Source: Mycobacteriaceae bacterium (GTDB lineage Bacteria > Actinomycetota > Actinomycetes > Mycobacteriales > Mycobacteriaceae). From it: a stretch of 64,000 bases of DNA. A model generated the notes under the pieces. It worked only from the letters and a program-made list of their open reading frames with translations. It was not told the DNA's origin and ran no database searches. Made by a program: the position numbers and the translations under genes. The stretch is from assembly GCA_019749805.1 (NCBI GenBank), contig JAIEPH010000011.1, positions 1-64,000 of the forward strand. Direction: 5' to 3'. Position 1 is the first letter of the stretch. The number at the start of each line of letters is the position of its first letter. Shown piece by piece: positions 54,097 through 64,000 of this stretch.

Positions 54097-54936
54097 GTGA
54101 GCGCACCAACCGCCGACCGCAAGGCGACCGGCGTCTTCTCGCCGGGCCGTGCCCAGATCAAGCAGCGCACCCTACGCACCGACCGTTGGTGGCAGTCACC
54201 ACTGATTATCGACCTGGGGTTCGCCGCGTTCGTGATCTATGCGACGGTGCGGGCATTTCTGCAGAACAACTACTACGTCGCGGAATACCACTACCTGACG
54301 CCGTTCTACTCGCCGTGCGTGGTCAAGTGGAACGAGGCGACCCAGTCCGGTTGCATCCCCGAAGCAAGCCACTTCGGTCAGTTCCTGCCCGACGTGTGGT
54401 GGTTGCCGTACGCCGCGTTCTCGCTGCCGTTCCTGCTGCTGTTCCGGCTGACCTGCTACTACTACCGTGGCGCCTACTACCGGACGGTCTGGCAGTCACC
54501 CACCGCCTGCGCGGTGGCCGAGCCGCACGCCAAGTACACCGGTGAGACGCGCTTCCCGCTGATCATCCAGAACACTCACCGCTACTTCTTCTACATCGCG
54601 GGGATCATCTCGGTGATCAATACCTACGACGCGATCATCGCCTTCCAGTCGCCGTCCGGCTTCGGATTCGGTTTGGGCAACATCATTCTCGTGATCAACG
54701 TGGTGATGCTGTGGGTGTACACCGTGTCGTGCCACTCCTGCCGCCACGTCGTCGGCGGACGCCTCAAGCACTTTTCCAAACACCCCGTCCGCTACTGGCT
54801 CTGGACTCAGGTGAGCCGATTGAACACGCGGCACAAGCTGTACGCGTGGATCACGCTGGGAACCCTGATGTTGACCGACTTCTACATCATGCTCGTTGCC
54901 AGCGGCACCATTTCTGACCTGAGATTCATCGGTTAA
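54097..54936 (+). CDS. sdhC: Succinate dehydrogenase 1 membrane anchor SdhC
   Basis: A 279-residue single-chain anchor with five hydrophobic helices (for example PLIIDLGFAAFVIYATVRAFL, WWLPYAAFSLPFLLLFRL, YFFYIAGIISVINTYDAIIAF, IILVINVVMLWVYTVSC, ITLGTLMLTDFYIMLVAS). Cys and His lie in FYSPCVVKW, SGCIPEASHF (about 73-90) and SCHSCRHVVGG (about 209-218). Mycobacterial Sdh1 has a membrane-embedded Rieske-type [2Fe-2S] cluster rather than heme; these residues are candidate ligands, but I cannot assign them. GTG 54097. Confidence 0.9.
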   Translation: MSAPTADRKATGVFSPGRAQIKQRTLRTDRWWQSPLIIDLGFAAFVIYATVRAFLQNNYYVAEYHYLTPFYSPCVVKWNEATQSGCIPEASHFGQFLPDVWWLPYAAFSLPFLLLFRLTCYYYRGAYYRTVWQSPTACAVAEPHAKYTGETRFPLIIQNTHRYFFYIAGIISVINTYDAIIAFQSPSGFGFGLGNIILVINVVMLWVYTVSCHSCRHVVGGRLKHFSKHPVRYWLWTQVSRLNTRHKLYAWITLGTLMLTDFYIMLVASGTISDLRFIG

Positions 54937-54981
54937 TGCGGCTGGCTGACAGCCTTTTTCGCGATTTAGTGAGGATTATCA

Positions 54982-56895
54982 ATGGTTGAGGTCGAACGGC
55001 ACGAGTACGACGTGGTCGTCATCGGTGCCGGCGGCGCGGGTTTGCGTGCTGTCATCGAGGCGCGGGAACGCGGCCTGAAGGTCGCGGTGGTCACGAAGTC
55101 GTTGTTCGGTAAAGCGCACACCGTGATGGCCGAGGGTGGCTGCGCCGCCGCGATGGGCAACGCGAACCCCAAGGACAACTGGCAGGTTCACTTCCGCGAC
55201 ACCATGCGTGGCGGGAAATTCCTGAACAACTGGCGCATGGCCGAGTTGCACGCCAAGGAGGCGCCGGACCGCGTCTGGGAGCTGGAGACCTACGGCGCGC
55301 TCTTCGACCGCACCAAGGACGGCCGGATCAGCCAGCGCAACTTCGGCGGCCACACCTACCCGAGACTGGCGCACGTCGGCGACCGCACCGGCCTCGAGAT
55401 CATCCGCACCCTTCAGCAGAAGATCGTCTCGCTGCAGCAGGAGGACAAGGCCGAGTTCGGCGACTACGAGGCCCGCATCAAGGTCTTCCACGAATGCACC
55501 ATCACCGACCTGGTGAAGGATGGTGACCGGGTTGCCGGTGCGTTCGGCTACTGGCGTGAGAGCGGCAGCTTCATCCTCTTCGAGACCCCCGCCGTGGTGC
55601 TGGCCACGGGCGGCATCGGCAAGTCCTACAAGGTGACGTCGAACTCGTGGGAGTACACCGGCGACGGGCACGCGTTGGCGCTGCGCGCCGGCGCGACCCT
55701 GATCAACATGGAGTTCGTCCAGTTCCACCCGACCGGCATGGTCTGGCCTCCCAGCGTGAAGGGCATCCTGGTCACCGAGGGCGTGCGCGGCGACGGCGGA
55801 GTGCTGAAGAACTCCGATGGCAAGCGGTTCATGTTCGATTACATTCCGCCGGTCTTCAAGGGGCAGTACGCCGAGTCCATCGAGGAAGCCGACCAATGGC
55901 TCAAGGACAACGACTCCGCGCGAAGAACCCCTGACCTGCTCCCGCGCGATGAGGTGGCCCGCGCCATCAACTCCGAGGTCAAGGCGGAACGCGGCACCCC
56001 GCACGGCGGGGTATACCTGGACATCGCGTCGCGTCTGCCGGCCGAGGAGATCAAGCGCCGACTGCCGTCGATGTACCACCAGTTCATGGAGCTGGCCGAG
56101 GTGGACATCACGAAGGAGCCCATGGAGGTCGGCCCGACGTGTCACTACGTCATGGGTGGTGTCGAAGTGGATCCCGACACCGGCGCGGCCAAGACACCCG
56201 GACTGTTCGCCGCCGGTGAGTGCTCGGGCGGTATGCACGGCTCCAACCGACTCGGTGGCAATTCGCTCTCCGACCTGCTGGTGTTCGGCAGGCGGGCGGG
56301 GATGGGTGCCGCCGACTACGTGCGGGCACTGTCCGAGCGGCCGAAGGTGTCCGAGACGGCCATCGACGATGCGGCCAAGCTGGCGCTCGCGCCGTTCGAG
56401 GGTCCGTCCAACGGCGACGCGGCGGAGAATCCCTACACGCTGCAACTCGACCTGCAGGACTCGATGAACACCCTGGTGGGCATCATTCGCAAGGCCGACG
56501 AAGTGGCCGCGGCCATCGAGAAGCTCAAGGAGCTGCGGGAGCGGTACAAGCGGGTCCGCGTCGAGGGTGGCCGGCACTTCAATCCGGGCTGGCACCTCGC
56601 CGTCGACCTGCGCAACATGCTCATCGTCAGCGAATGCATCGCCATGGCCGCGCTGGAGCGGACGGAGAGCCGGGGCGGGCACACCCGCGACGACCATCCG
56701 TCCATGGATTCGGCGTGGCGCAAGACGCTGCTGGTGTGTCGCGCCGAAGGTGATGTGATCGTGCCGGACATCACCATCACCCGCCAGGACCAGATCCCGA
56801 TGCGCGAAGACCTGCTCGAGCTCATCGAGGTCGAGGAGCTGGAGAAGTACTTCACCCCCGAGGAACTCGCCAACCATTCGGCAAGGAGAGCCTGA
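54982..56895 (+). CDS. sdhA: Succinate dehydrogenase 1 flavoprotein SdhA
   Basis: A 637-residue FAD subunit oxidising succinate to fumarate. VVVIGAGGAGLRAVIEARERG is the dinucleotide fold; KAHTVMAEGG holds the His for covalent FAD; FVQFHPTGMVWP and SGGMHGSNRLGGNSLSDLLVFGRRAG are catalytic/FAD motifs. ATG 54982; its last base is the first base of the sdhB ATG (TGATG). Confidence 0.95.
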   Translation: MVEVERHEYDVVVIGAGGAGLRAVIEARERGLKVAVVTKSLFGKAHTVMAEGGCAAAMGNANPKDNWQVHFRDTMRGGKFLNNWRMAELHAKEAPDRVWELETYGALFDRTKDGRISQRNFGGHTYPRLAHVGDRTGLEIIRTLQQKIVSLQQEDKAEFGDYEARIKVFHECTITDLVKDGDRVAGAFGYWRESGSFILFETPAVVLATGGIGKSYKVTSNSWEYTGDGHALALRAGATLINMEFVQFHPTGMVWPPSVKGILVTEGVRGDGGVLKNSDGKRFMFDYIPPVFKGQYAESIEEADQWLKDNDSARRTPDLLPRDEVARAINSEVKAERGTPHGGVYLDIASRLPAEEIKRRLPSMYHQFMELAEVDITKEPMEVGPTCHYVMGGVEVDPDTGAAKTPGLFAAGECSGGMHGSNRLGGNSLSDLLVFGRRAGMGAADYVRALSERPKVSETAIDDAAKLALAPFEGPSNGDAAENPYTLQLDLQDSMNTLVGIIRKADEVAAAIEKLKELRERYKRVRVEGGRHFNPGWHLAVDLRNMLIVSECIAMAALERTESRGGHTRDDHPSMDSAWRKTLLVCRAEGDVIVPDITITRQDQIPMREDLLELIEVEELEKYFTPEELANHSARRA

Positions 56896-57647
56896 TGAGC
56901 TACCAAGCGAAGATGCGGGTGTGGCGCGGCGACGAAGCCGGCGGCGACCTGCAGGACTACACCGTCGAGGTCAATGAGGGTGAGGTGGTGCTCGACATCA
57001 TCCATCGGCTGCAGCAGACGCAGACCGGCGACCTCGCCGTGCGGTGGAACTGCAAGGCAGGCAAGTGCGGATCATGCTCGGCCGAGATCAACGGGCGGCC
57101 GCGGCTGCTGTGCATGACGCGGATGTCGACGTTCTCCGAGACGGAGACCATCACCGTCACGCCGCTGCGCACCTTCCCGGTGATCCGCGACCTCGTCACC
57201 GATGTGTCCTTCAATTACGAGAAGGCCAGAGAGATCCCCTCGTTCACGCCGCCCAAGGACCTGCAGCCCGGTGAATACCGGATGATGCAGGAGGACGTGA
57301 ACCGGTCACAGGAGTTCCGCAAGTGCATCGAGTGCTTCCTGTGCCAGAACACCTGTCACGTGGTGCGCGACCACGAGGAGAACAAGAAGGCCTTTTCGGG
57401 TCCGCGGTATCTGATGCGGCAGACCGAGCTCGACATGCACCCGCTGGACACCCGGGCCGACCGGTCGGTGCAGGCGCAGGAAGAGAACGGACTGGGCTTC
57501 TGCAACATCACCAAGTGCTGCACCGAGGTGTGCCCCGAGCACATCAAGATCACCGACAATGCGCTGATTCCGCTGAAGGAGCGCGCGGCCGATCGCAAGT
57601 ACGACCCGGTGGTGTGGCTGGGAACCAAGCTGTTCCGGCGGAACTGA
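56895..57647 (+). CDS. sdhB: Succinate dehydrogenase 1 iron-sulfur subunit SdhB
   Basis: A 250-residue electron-transfer subunit. CKAGKCGSCSAEINGRPRLLC binds [2Fe-2S]; CIECFLCQNTC and CNITKCCTEVCPEH bind [4Fe-4S] and [3Fe-4S] clusters. It links SdhA to SdhC and the menaquinone pool. ATG overlaps the sdhA stop. Equivalent to Rv0247c. Confidence 0.95.
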   Translation: MSYQAKMRVWRGDEAGGDLQDYTVEVNEGEVVLDIIHRLQQTQTGDLAVRWNCKAGKCGSCSAEINGRPRLLCMTRMSTFSETETITVTPLRTFPVIRDLVTDVSFNYEKAREIPSFTPPKDLQPGEYRMMQEDVNRSQEFRKCIECFLCQNTCHVVRDHEENKKAFSGPRYLMRQTELDMHPLDTRADRSVQAQEENGLGFCNITKCCTEVCPEHIKITDNALIPLKERAADRKYDPVVWLGTKLFRRN

Positions 57648-57710
57648 TTCATGACTGCTCCCGCGGGTAGCCTCTAGTCGAGCGGCCAATCATCGACGAA
57701 AGGCAGCGCT

Positions 57711-57872
57711 ATGAGTCTGCAGGAACCTCACAGCATCAACGACATCCGTAACGCGATTCGTGAATTGAGCAGTCGCGCGGCATTGGCCCGCAAGGAGGGC
57801 CGCACCGCCGACGCCGAGGAGATCGAATCGCGCATCGACGGCTATCGCGAGGAACTGGCAGCCCGCCCCTGA
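57711..57872 (+). CDS. 53-residue small protein downstream of sdhB
   Basis: ATG 57711 preceded by GAAAGG opens a 53-residue ORF, MSLQEPHSINDIRNAIREL followed by a charged amphipathic helix (RAALARKEGRTADAEEIESRIDGYREELAARP). Codon use keeps G/C in third positions. It is 63 bases after sdhB with a possible own -10 (TAGCCT, 57668-57673). It may be a small Sdh-associated or regulatory protein; nothing recognised. Confidence 0.6.
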   Translation: MSLQEPHSINDIRNAIRELSSRAALARKEGRTADAEEIESRIDGYREELAARP

Positions 57873-57884
57873 TCGGCGCGGGCG

Positions 57885-59082
<1,198 letters not shown>

Positions 59083-59087
59083 CATGA

Positions 59088-60224
59088 CTAGGGCTGATCC
59101 TTCATCACGTACTGCAACCCGGCGAGCATCTGCGACAGTGGATCGGCGGCGCCGCCGAACGCGGCCTGGGTCGCCGGCGCGGTGACGGCGGCGGGGTCGT
59201 AGCCGTTGTTCGGATCCACCGTGATCGGGGCCGTCAGCGGAGTATCGGCTCGCGAGTATCCCGCGTCCACGTAGGGCTTCAGGACGGCGTCGATCTTGAT
59301 CAGCGTGTCCTTGTCGACCCCGAGATACTTGAAAGGCAGCGTCAGGGGAAGGTGTTCCTCGGGAATCAGATACGTCGTCGTCTTCGCGCCCCGGGAATTG
59401 ACCGTCGTCCGGATGTTCCCCGGCGGCACCATGCTCGGTCTGGTGAAGGCAACCGAGGTGTGACCGGACGCGAGACCAGCCAGCGCATTGATGACAGACA
59501 TCCAGTTGTCCGGCCGGTCCGGCCAGTCGGCGATGCTGTCGTAGGCGGTGACGAATTGGTAGGTGTCGTACTGGCTCTCCACCGGTGGCGGGACCCGATA
59601 GTCGAGGAAGGGCGTCAGGGTACCGACCGGGAACGACCGGGTCAGAAAGCTTTCACCGAAGGCGTGCCGCGCCACCGGGTCGCCGTACATCGCGAAGCTC
59701 AACTGATCCGGTGGCGGGGCGGCGGGGTCGTACGCCAGCCGCGCTTGGACCTCGTTGAGCACCATGGCGCCCTCGGACAGCCCGAGTACGGTGCCGGGCC
59801 CGCCCGCGCGGATCGCATTGATCAGGTTGGGCGCCCCGACGTCGACCGATTCGGCCACGCTGGGGCCGTCGAGACCCGCCCCGGGCATGATTTCGTCGTC
59901 CAGCCGGCCGATGCCGGGGAACAGCCGTTCCAGGGTGTGTCCCTGCACCTGCCCGGAGGGATAGTCGACGATCTGCCGGTCCAGTCCCGGGAACCAGTCC
60001 GCGCCGGTGCGGTTGATGTACTCGTCGTAGGGAATGCCCAGGACGCGAGCACCGCCCAGTGCGTAGCCGCGGCCCGGGGTCCCTATCGGCGGTGTGTCCT
60101 CGGTTGGGTTGCCGGGCGGCGGGGGTACCACCGGTGGTTCGTCGGCTGTCGCGATACCGAGCCCGAAACAGCCTGTGGCACCGATGGTTGTCAGTGCAAG
60201 GCCGTACGCGAGAAGTCGTCTCAT
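59088..60224 (-). CDS. pE: Secreted PE-PPE-domain acyltransferase of the TPP locus
   Basis: A 378-residue protein with signal peptide ([26 protein letters not shown]) and a PE-PPE (alpha/beta serine hydrolase) domain. The nucleophile is in [11 protein letters not shown] (G-L-S-E-G, about 147); the Asp and His lie further C-terminal (about DYRVPP; EEHLPL). In trehalose polyphleate synthesis the homologue (MSMEG_0412) transfers polyphleate groups onto diacyltrehalose at the cell surface; Chp1/Chp2 do similar work for sulfolipid and PAT. Pro-rich [11 protein letters not shown] follows the signal. ATG 60224 is chosen; longer readings are unrelated. Confidence 0.8.
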   Translation of the reverse strand: MRRLLAYGLALTTIGATGCFGLGIATADEPPVVPPPPGNPTEDTPPIGTPGRGYALGGARVLGIPYDEYINRTGADWFPGLDRQIVDYPSGQVQGHTLERLFPGIGRLDDEIMPGAGLDGPSVAESVDVGAPNLINAIRAGGPGTVLGLSEGAMVLNEVQARLAYDPAAPPPDQLSFAMYGDPVARHAFGESFLTRSFPVGTLTPFLDYRVPPPVESQYDTYQFVTAYDSIADWPDRPDNWMSVINALAGLASGHTSVAFTRPSMVPPGNIRTTVNSRGAKTTTYLIPEEHLPLTLPFKYLGVDKDTLIKIDAVLKPYVDAGYSRADTPLTAPITVDPNNGYDPAAVTAPATQAAFGGAADPLSQMLAGLQYVMKDQP

Positions 60225-60292
60225 GTCTGTCGCACGCCTCCCGCCCTGCTCGGTCGCACTGTCCGAAACCTTACTCCGCCGCACCTCTGCGC

Positions 60293-62044
60293 TCAGGCGT
60301 CCAGCCGCATGAATTGGCCTCCCTGATACTGCTCGGCGCAGGCGGCGCGCTGGATCTTGCCGCTCGTCGTCGTGGGAATCGCCCCTGGGGCCACCAGCAC
60401 GAGGTCCGCGACGCTGACGCCGTGTGCATTGGAGATCGCAGCGGTGACATTGCTCTTCACCGCACTCAGCCGGTGAATGGCGGCCTCGTCGAGCTCGGTT
60501 GGCGCCTTGAGTTCGATGACGGTGACCAGCCCCTCGGTGCTGTTGTTCGGAACCGATATCGCCGCAGCCCGCCCGCGGGTGATCTCGTGGACGGTCGCCT
60601 CGATGTCCTCGGGATAATGATTGCGTCCCCGGATGATCAGCAGATCCTTGATTCGACCGACGATGAACAGCTCGCCGTCGTGGACGAAGCCGAGGTCCCC
60701 GGTGCGCAACCACGGACCGGCGGGCGTGCCAGGGGACGGATCGACAAATGTTGCACCGAAGCAGCTTTGCTCCTCTGGCGGTTTACGCCAATAGCCCTCG
60801 GCGACGTTCTCGCCATGCACCCACATCTCGCCGATGACGCCCGCCGCGCACTCGCGGTGCGTCTCGCTGTCGACGATCCGCAGCGTTGGAGATGGCGGCA
60901 GCTGGTACTTGACCAACGCCGTGCCCTTCCCGGCTGCGCACGGTCGGACGCGCCCCGCGCCCAGCTCGGCGGAATCGAAGTATGCCGCAGGCGATGTTTC
61001 GCTCCAGATGTTCGTCGCCACGAAGACCGTGGCCTCTGCCAGTCCATATGCCGGACGCATCATGTGGTCCCGAAAGTTGAAGTGCGCGAACCGATCGACG
61101 AAGCGGTGCAGCGTAGCCGGTTCGACCCGTTCGGCGCCGCTGATGATGCCCACCACCCCGCCGAAGTCGAGCCCGTCCAGATCGTTGTCGGTCGTCTTGC
61201 GGGCAGCCAGTTCAAACGCGAAGTTGGGCGCCGCAGAAAACGCCCCGGGGTTCAGCGCCAGCGCACGCATCCACCGGGCCGGTCTCTCCAGGAACGCCAC
61301 CGGGCTCATCAGCTCGGCCCGACGGCCGTACAGGATGGGTGCGCAGACTCCGAGCACCAGACCCATGTCATGGTAGAAGGGGAGCCACGACACGAAGGTG
61401 CCGTCGGGCGGCAGTGGGGTGACACCGAAGAAACATCTCGCCAGCTGGTCGAAGTTCACCGTGAGGTTACGGTGCGAGAGCATGACTCCGGCCGGCAGTC
61501 GGGTCGAGCCCGAGCTGTACTGCAGATAAGCGATGCGCGGCCACTCGACCGGGGAAAGGCCTGCCTGGCTCTCGGCGTCCAGATCCAGCGCATCGATCTC
61601 GAGGATCGTCGGCGTCGTGTCCGAATGTGACCGAGTCAGGAGATCGCCGACAAGGCCTGCAGATGCCGACGTCGTGAGGACGACCGAGGGTTCTGTATCG
61701 GTGATGACCGCACTCACCCGGTCATGACCCGAGCCCGGGTGCGGCAATGGGAGCGGCACCGCCACCAATCCAGCCTGCATCGCGCCCAGGAAGGCCAGGA
61801 TGTACTCCACCCCCTGCGGGGCGAGGATCACCGCTCTGTCCCCGGCCGAGCCATGGAGCCGAATCTCGTGTGCCGCATTCATTGTTCGACGTGCGAGCTG
61901 GGACCACGTGAGACTCTCGGCAGCGCCGGATGAGTCGTTTTCGTAGTCGGTGAAAGTGAACGCGATGTCGTCAGGGCGCAGACTGGCGCGTCCGTGCAGC
62001 ATCGACAGGATCGATGACTCGGACGTGGGAGCGAGCTGATTCAG
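60293..62044 (-). CDS. fadD23: Fatty-acyl-AMP ligase (FadD23-like)
   Basis: A 583-residue FAAL activating fatty acids as acyl-AMP for a polyketide synthase. [23 protein letters not shown] is the FAAL N-terminus, [18 protein letters not shown] the P-loop, and [37 protein letters not shown] the hinge with the FAAL insertion region. The CTG at 62044 is proposed because GGAGG lies 5 bases before it and it restores the usual N-terminal helix; ATG 62002 (569 residues) is the conventional start and would remove it. It follows the mmpL stop by 15 bases. Homologue of MSMEG_0411 in TPP synthesis. Confidence 0.85.
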   Translation of the reverse strand: MNQLAPTSESSILSMLHGRASLRPDDIAFTFTDYENDSSGAAESLTWSQLARRTMNAAHEIRLHGSAGDRAVILAPQGVEYILAFLGAMQAGLVAVPLPLPHPGSGHDRVSAVITDTEPSVVLTTSASAGLVGDLLTRSHSDTTPTILEIDALDLDAESQAGLSPVEWPRIAYLQYSSGSTRLPAGVMLSHRNLTVNFDQLARCFFGVTPLPPDGTFVSWLPFYHDMGLVLGVCAPILYGRRAELMSPVAFLERPARWMRALALNPGAFSAAPNFAFELAARKTTDNDLDGLDFGGVVGIISGAERVEPATLHRFVDRFAHFNFRDHMMRPAYGLAEATVFVATNIWSETSPAAYFDSAELGAGRVRPCAAGKGTALVKYQLPPSPTLRIVDSETHRECAAGVIGEMWVHGENVAEGYWRKPPEEQSCFGATFVDPSPGTPAGPWLRTGDLGFVHDGELFIVGRIKDLLIIRGRNHYPEDIEATVHEITRGRAAAISVPNNSTEGLVTVIELKAPTELDEAAIHRLSAVKSNVTAAISNAHGVSVADLVLVAPGAIPTTTSGKIQRAACAEQYQGGQFMRLDA

Positions 62045-62059
62045 CGTGTCCTCCGTTTT

Positions 62060-64000
62060 CTAGGTGATTTCGGCAGGCGCCCGCGGCGTCGCAGATGGCG
62101 GAGCCACCCGCGACGGCCACCAGTTCGCCCGTCCGACGAGCGCAGCGACGGCAGGCACTGTGATGGTGCGGACGACGAAAGTGTCCAGCAGGATTCCGAC
62201 GCCGATCACGAAACCGCCCTGGACCACGGTGCCGATGCTGGAAAAAAGGAGACCGGCCATCGAGGCGGCGAAGATCAGGCCCGCCGCGGTGATCACACCG
62301 CCCGTCGAACTCAACGTGCGGATGACGCCGTAGCGCACACTGACGGGGGATTCGTCGCGCATCCGCGACACGAACAGCATGTTGTAGTCCGCGCCCACTG
62401 CGACCAACACCACGAAGGCCAGCGGTGGCACGCTCCAATGCAAAGCCTCCCCGAGGAGGACTTGGAATGTCAGTACGCCGATACCGATCGCCGCGAAGTA
62501 CGAAAGCACCACGGAACCTACGAGATACAGAGGCGCGACGATCGAACGCAACAACACGATCAACGTCAGCAGGACCACGATGAGGGCAGTGACGATGATG
62601 AACCGGATGTCGCGCTCGTAATAGTCGCGGGTGTCGCGCAGCGCGGCGGGAAACCCGCCCATCGATATCGAGGCGTCGGCGAGTGCGGTGTTGGGCTGGG
62701 CGCCCAGGGCGACGTCATTGATCGCGTTGACCTGATCCATCGCCTCGGAACTGAACGGGTTGAGTTTGGTTTGGATCAGGTATCGCACCGAGTGGCCGTC
62801 GGGCGAGATGTACGCCTCGGCGGCTTTCTGAAACTCCGCCGCGTTCAGCACCTCGGCGGGGATGTTGAACCCGGCCATCGACGAGCTGGCCGCGTCGCGG
62901 CTCATCGTCAACAGGAAGGCCGATGCCTGGCTCAGACCGTCGGCCATCAGTTTGACCTGCGCCACCAAGTCGTCGACGCCGTTCGCGACTTGCCGGCTTC
63001 CGCCGGCCAAGCGGTCGGCGTTGCGCTGCAGGTTGGACAAACCGGCCTCCACGCCGCCCGGTTGGTCCAGCCCCATGTCATTCGCCGCCTCCGCGACGGT
63101 GGTGAGTGCACCGTTCAGTTTGCGCATCGTGGCGTTGAGGGTCTGTCTGCTCTCGAAACTCTCCAACTCGCCGGCCAGTTGATTCACCCGGTCCAGGCTT
63201 CCGTCGTTTCGAGCGTGTTCAAGCCGCTGAAATTGAGCCCGGGTGGCACTGCAGGAGGGATTGGCATCGCAGACCGCGTTGCCGTTCAGCGCAATCAGAA
63301 CCGGCCCTAGCCAAGCGAACATGTCCTCGACCGCACCGAAGTGCATGCCCATGGCGTTGCCGACCTTGTTGATGCTGTCGACCAGCTCGGCGGCGGTCTT
63401 GACGTCCCGCACCAACCTGTCGCCACTGTATTGAGTTCGCAGCGACGAGAACTCGCTGAGCAGACCTTGGATGCTGGTCGCAATCGAATTGACCTGAGCT
63501 CGCACGTCGCCGAGGCTGTCGGCCAGTGTGTTGGCCCCGGTTGCCAGTTCATCGAGGTCGGCGGTGCGTTCGTCGATCTGCGCGGAACCCGCGGCCAGCC
63601 GGTCACCGACGATGCCGGCCTGGAACGTGGCCCGGAACTCCGGCGGCACCTCACCCAGCGGTCTGGTGGCGCCGCTGACCAGAGAAACGTCCGGCAGTTG
63701 GGCGATGCGCGACGCCATCTGCTCCAGGTCCGCGAGGGCCTGCGGTGTCCGTAGGTCATGCGGAGACTGGACGAGGATGTATTGGGGGATGGACTGGCTG
63801 ACTGGGAAATGGCGTTCCAGCGCCGCATAGCCGACCGAACTCGGAGCCGACGCGGCGACGGCTTTGCGATCGTCATAGTTGAAGCGCGCGAAGACCGCGA
63901 AGCCGGCCAGGAGCACCAGTACGAGCAGACTGGCAATCAGGTGTGGCACCGGTCGGCGCACGATCCGGATGCCGGCGCGTCGCCAGAACCGGGCGGTCAA
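62060..64000 (-). CDS. mmpL10: MmpL10-like RND lipid transporter, partial (C-terminal half)
   Basis: The gene runs off the right end; 646 residues are seen. FWRRAGIRIVRRPVPHLIASLLVLVLLAGFAVFARFNYDDRKAV is transmembrane helix 7 of an MmpL, so the N-terminal half is outside. The second periplasmic domain carries a long coiled-coil hairpin (about residues 140-380) with Cys in NAVCDANPSCS at its tip, probably a disulfide. Five C-terminal helices follow (IRFIIVTALIVVLLTLIVLLRSI, DYNMLFVSRMR with the proton-relay D-Y). Part of the TPP export machinery by homology and position. Confidence 0.88.
   Translation of the reverse strand: MTARFWRRAGIRIVRRPVPHLIASLLVLVLLAGFAVFARFNYDDRKAVAASAPSSVGYAALERHFPVSQSIPQYILVQSPHDLRTPQALADLEQMASRIAQLPDVSLVSGATRPLGEVPPEFRATFQAGIVGDRLAAGSAQIDERTADLDELATGANTLADSLGDVRAQVNSIATSIQGLLSEFSSLRTQYSGDRLVRDVKTAAELVDSINKVGNAMGMHFGAVEDMFAWLGPVLIALNGNAVCDANPSCSATRAQFQRLEHARNDGSLDRVNQLAGELESFESRQTLNATMRKLNGALTTVAEAANDMGLDQPGGVEAGLSNLQRNADRLAGGSRQVANGVDDLVAQVKLMADGLSQASAFLLTMSRDAASSSMAGFNIPAEVLNAAEFQKAAEAYISPDGHSVRYLIQTKLNPFSSEAMDQVNAINDVALGAQPNTALADASISMGGFPAALRDTRDYYERDIRFIIVTALIVVLLTLIVLLRSIVAPLYLVGSVVLSYFAAIGIGVLTFQVLLGEALHWSVPPLAFVVLVAVGADYNMLFVSRMRDESPVSVRYGVIRTLSSTGGVITAAGLIFAASMAGLLFSSIGTVVQGGFVIGVGILLDTFVVRTITVPAVAALVGRANWWPSRVAPPSATPRAPAEIT

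Overview
The window is chromosomal DNA from a Mycobacterium of the Mycolicibacterium type: high GC, many GTG/TTG starts, PE/PPE/Esx proteins, MmpL and FadD lipid genes, and an intrinsic aac(2') gene. From memory of the M. tuberculosis map, the gene order is an inverted, expanded copy of the Rv0245-Rv0296c segment, and the right edge matches the M. smegmatis sdh1 and trehalose polyphleate loci. The species cannot be fixed from the sequence alone. I see no rRNA, tRNA, CRISPR, transposase or prophage, and no gap over 300 bases without a gene.

Left part (1-5.6 kb): a DUF222 protein truncated at its HNH motif, a formylglycine-type sulfatase, a Stf0-like trehalose sulfotransferase, a trans-aconitate methyltransferase and an alpha/beta hydrolase. 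ESX-3 (5.58-20.18 kb, minus strand): eccA3-eccB3-eccC3-PE5-PPE4-esxG-esxH-espG3-eccD3-mycP3-eccE3, complete and tightly packed with overlapping stop/start codons. A 47-bp near-perfect inverted repeat resembling paired iron boxes lies just upstream of eccA3.

Middle part (20.4-32.7 kb): a hydrolase/adenylate cyclase fusion whose hydrolase nucleophile is Gly, a DUF2236 oxygenase, two TetR regulators around a glyoxalase, a TetR-hydrolase-dehydrogenase-fadE6 operon, two small membrane or secreted proteins, and divergent fadD2 and polD2. An accessory block (32.8-42.2 kb) follows: STAS protein, NYN/PIN-like protein, MarR, NCS2 purine permease, SCO6745-type protein, DUF808 membrane protein, LysG-MFS-LysE amino-acid export, and a TetR-SDR operon ending in a free-standing EF-Tu domain 2.

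Right part (42.3-64 kb): FecB2-like heme/siderophore-binding lipoprotein, queuosine precursor transporter, PxpB/PxpC 5-oxoprolinase subunits, AAC(2'), a HemD/winged-helix fusion with a CbiX chelatase (siroheme supply), a Cu-only SodC-like lipoprotein, the siroheme nitrite reductase NirBD, Hsp20 behind an HspR-type operator, a PEP-mutase-like enzyme, the Sdh1 operon with a 53-residue small gene after it, a flavin reductase, and the start of a trehalose polyphleate locus (Gap-like, PE-PPE acyltransferase, FAAL-type FadD23, MmpL10, the last cut by the window end).

Many genes lack a Shine-Dalgarno site and instead have a TANNNT -10 hexamer 6-7 bases before the start codon, the arrangement of mycobacterial leaderless transcripts. 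This often decided the start chosen here.
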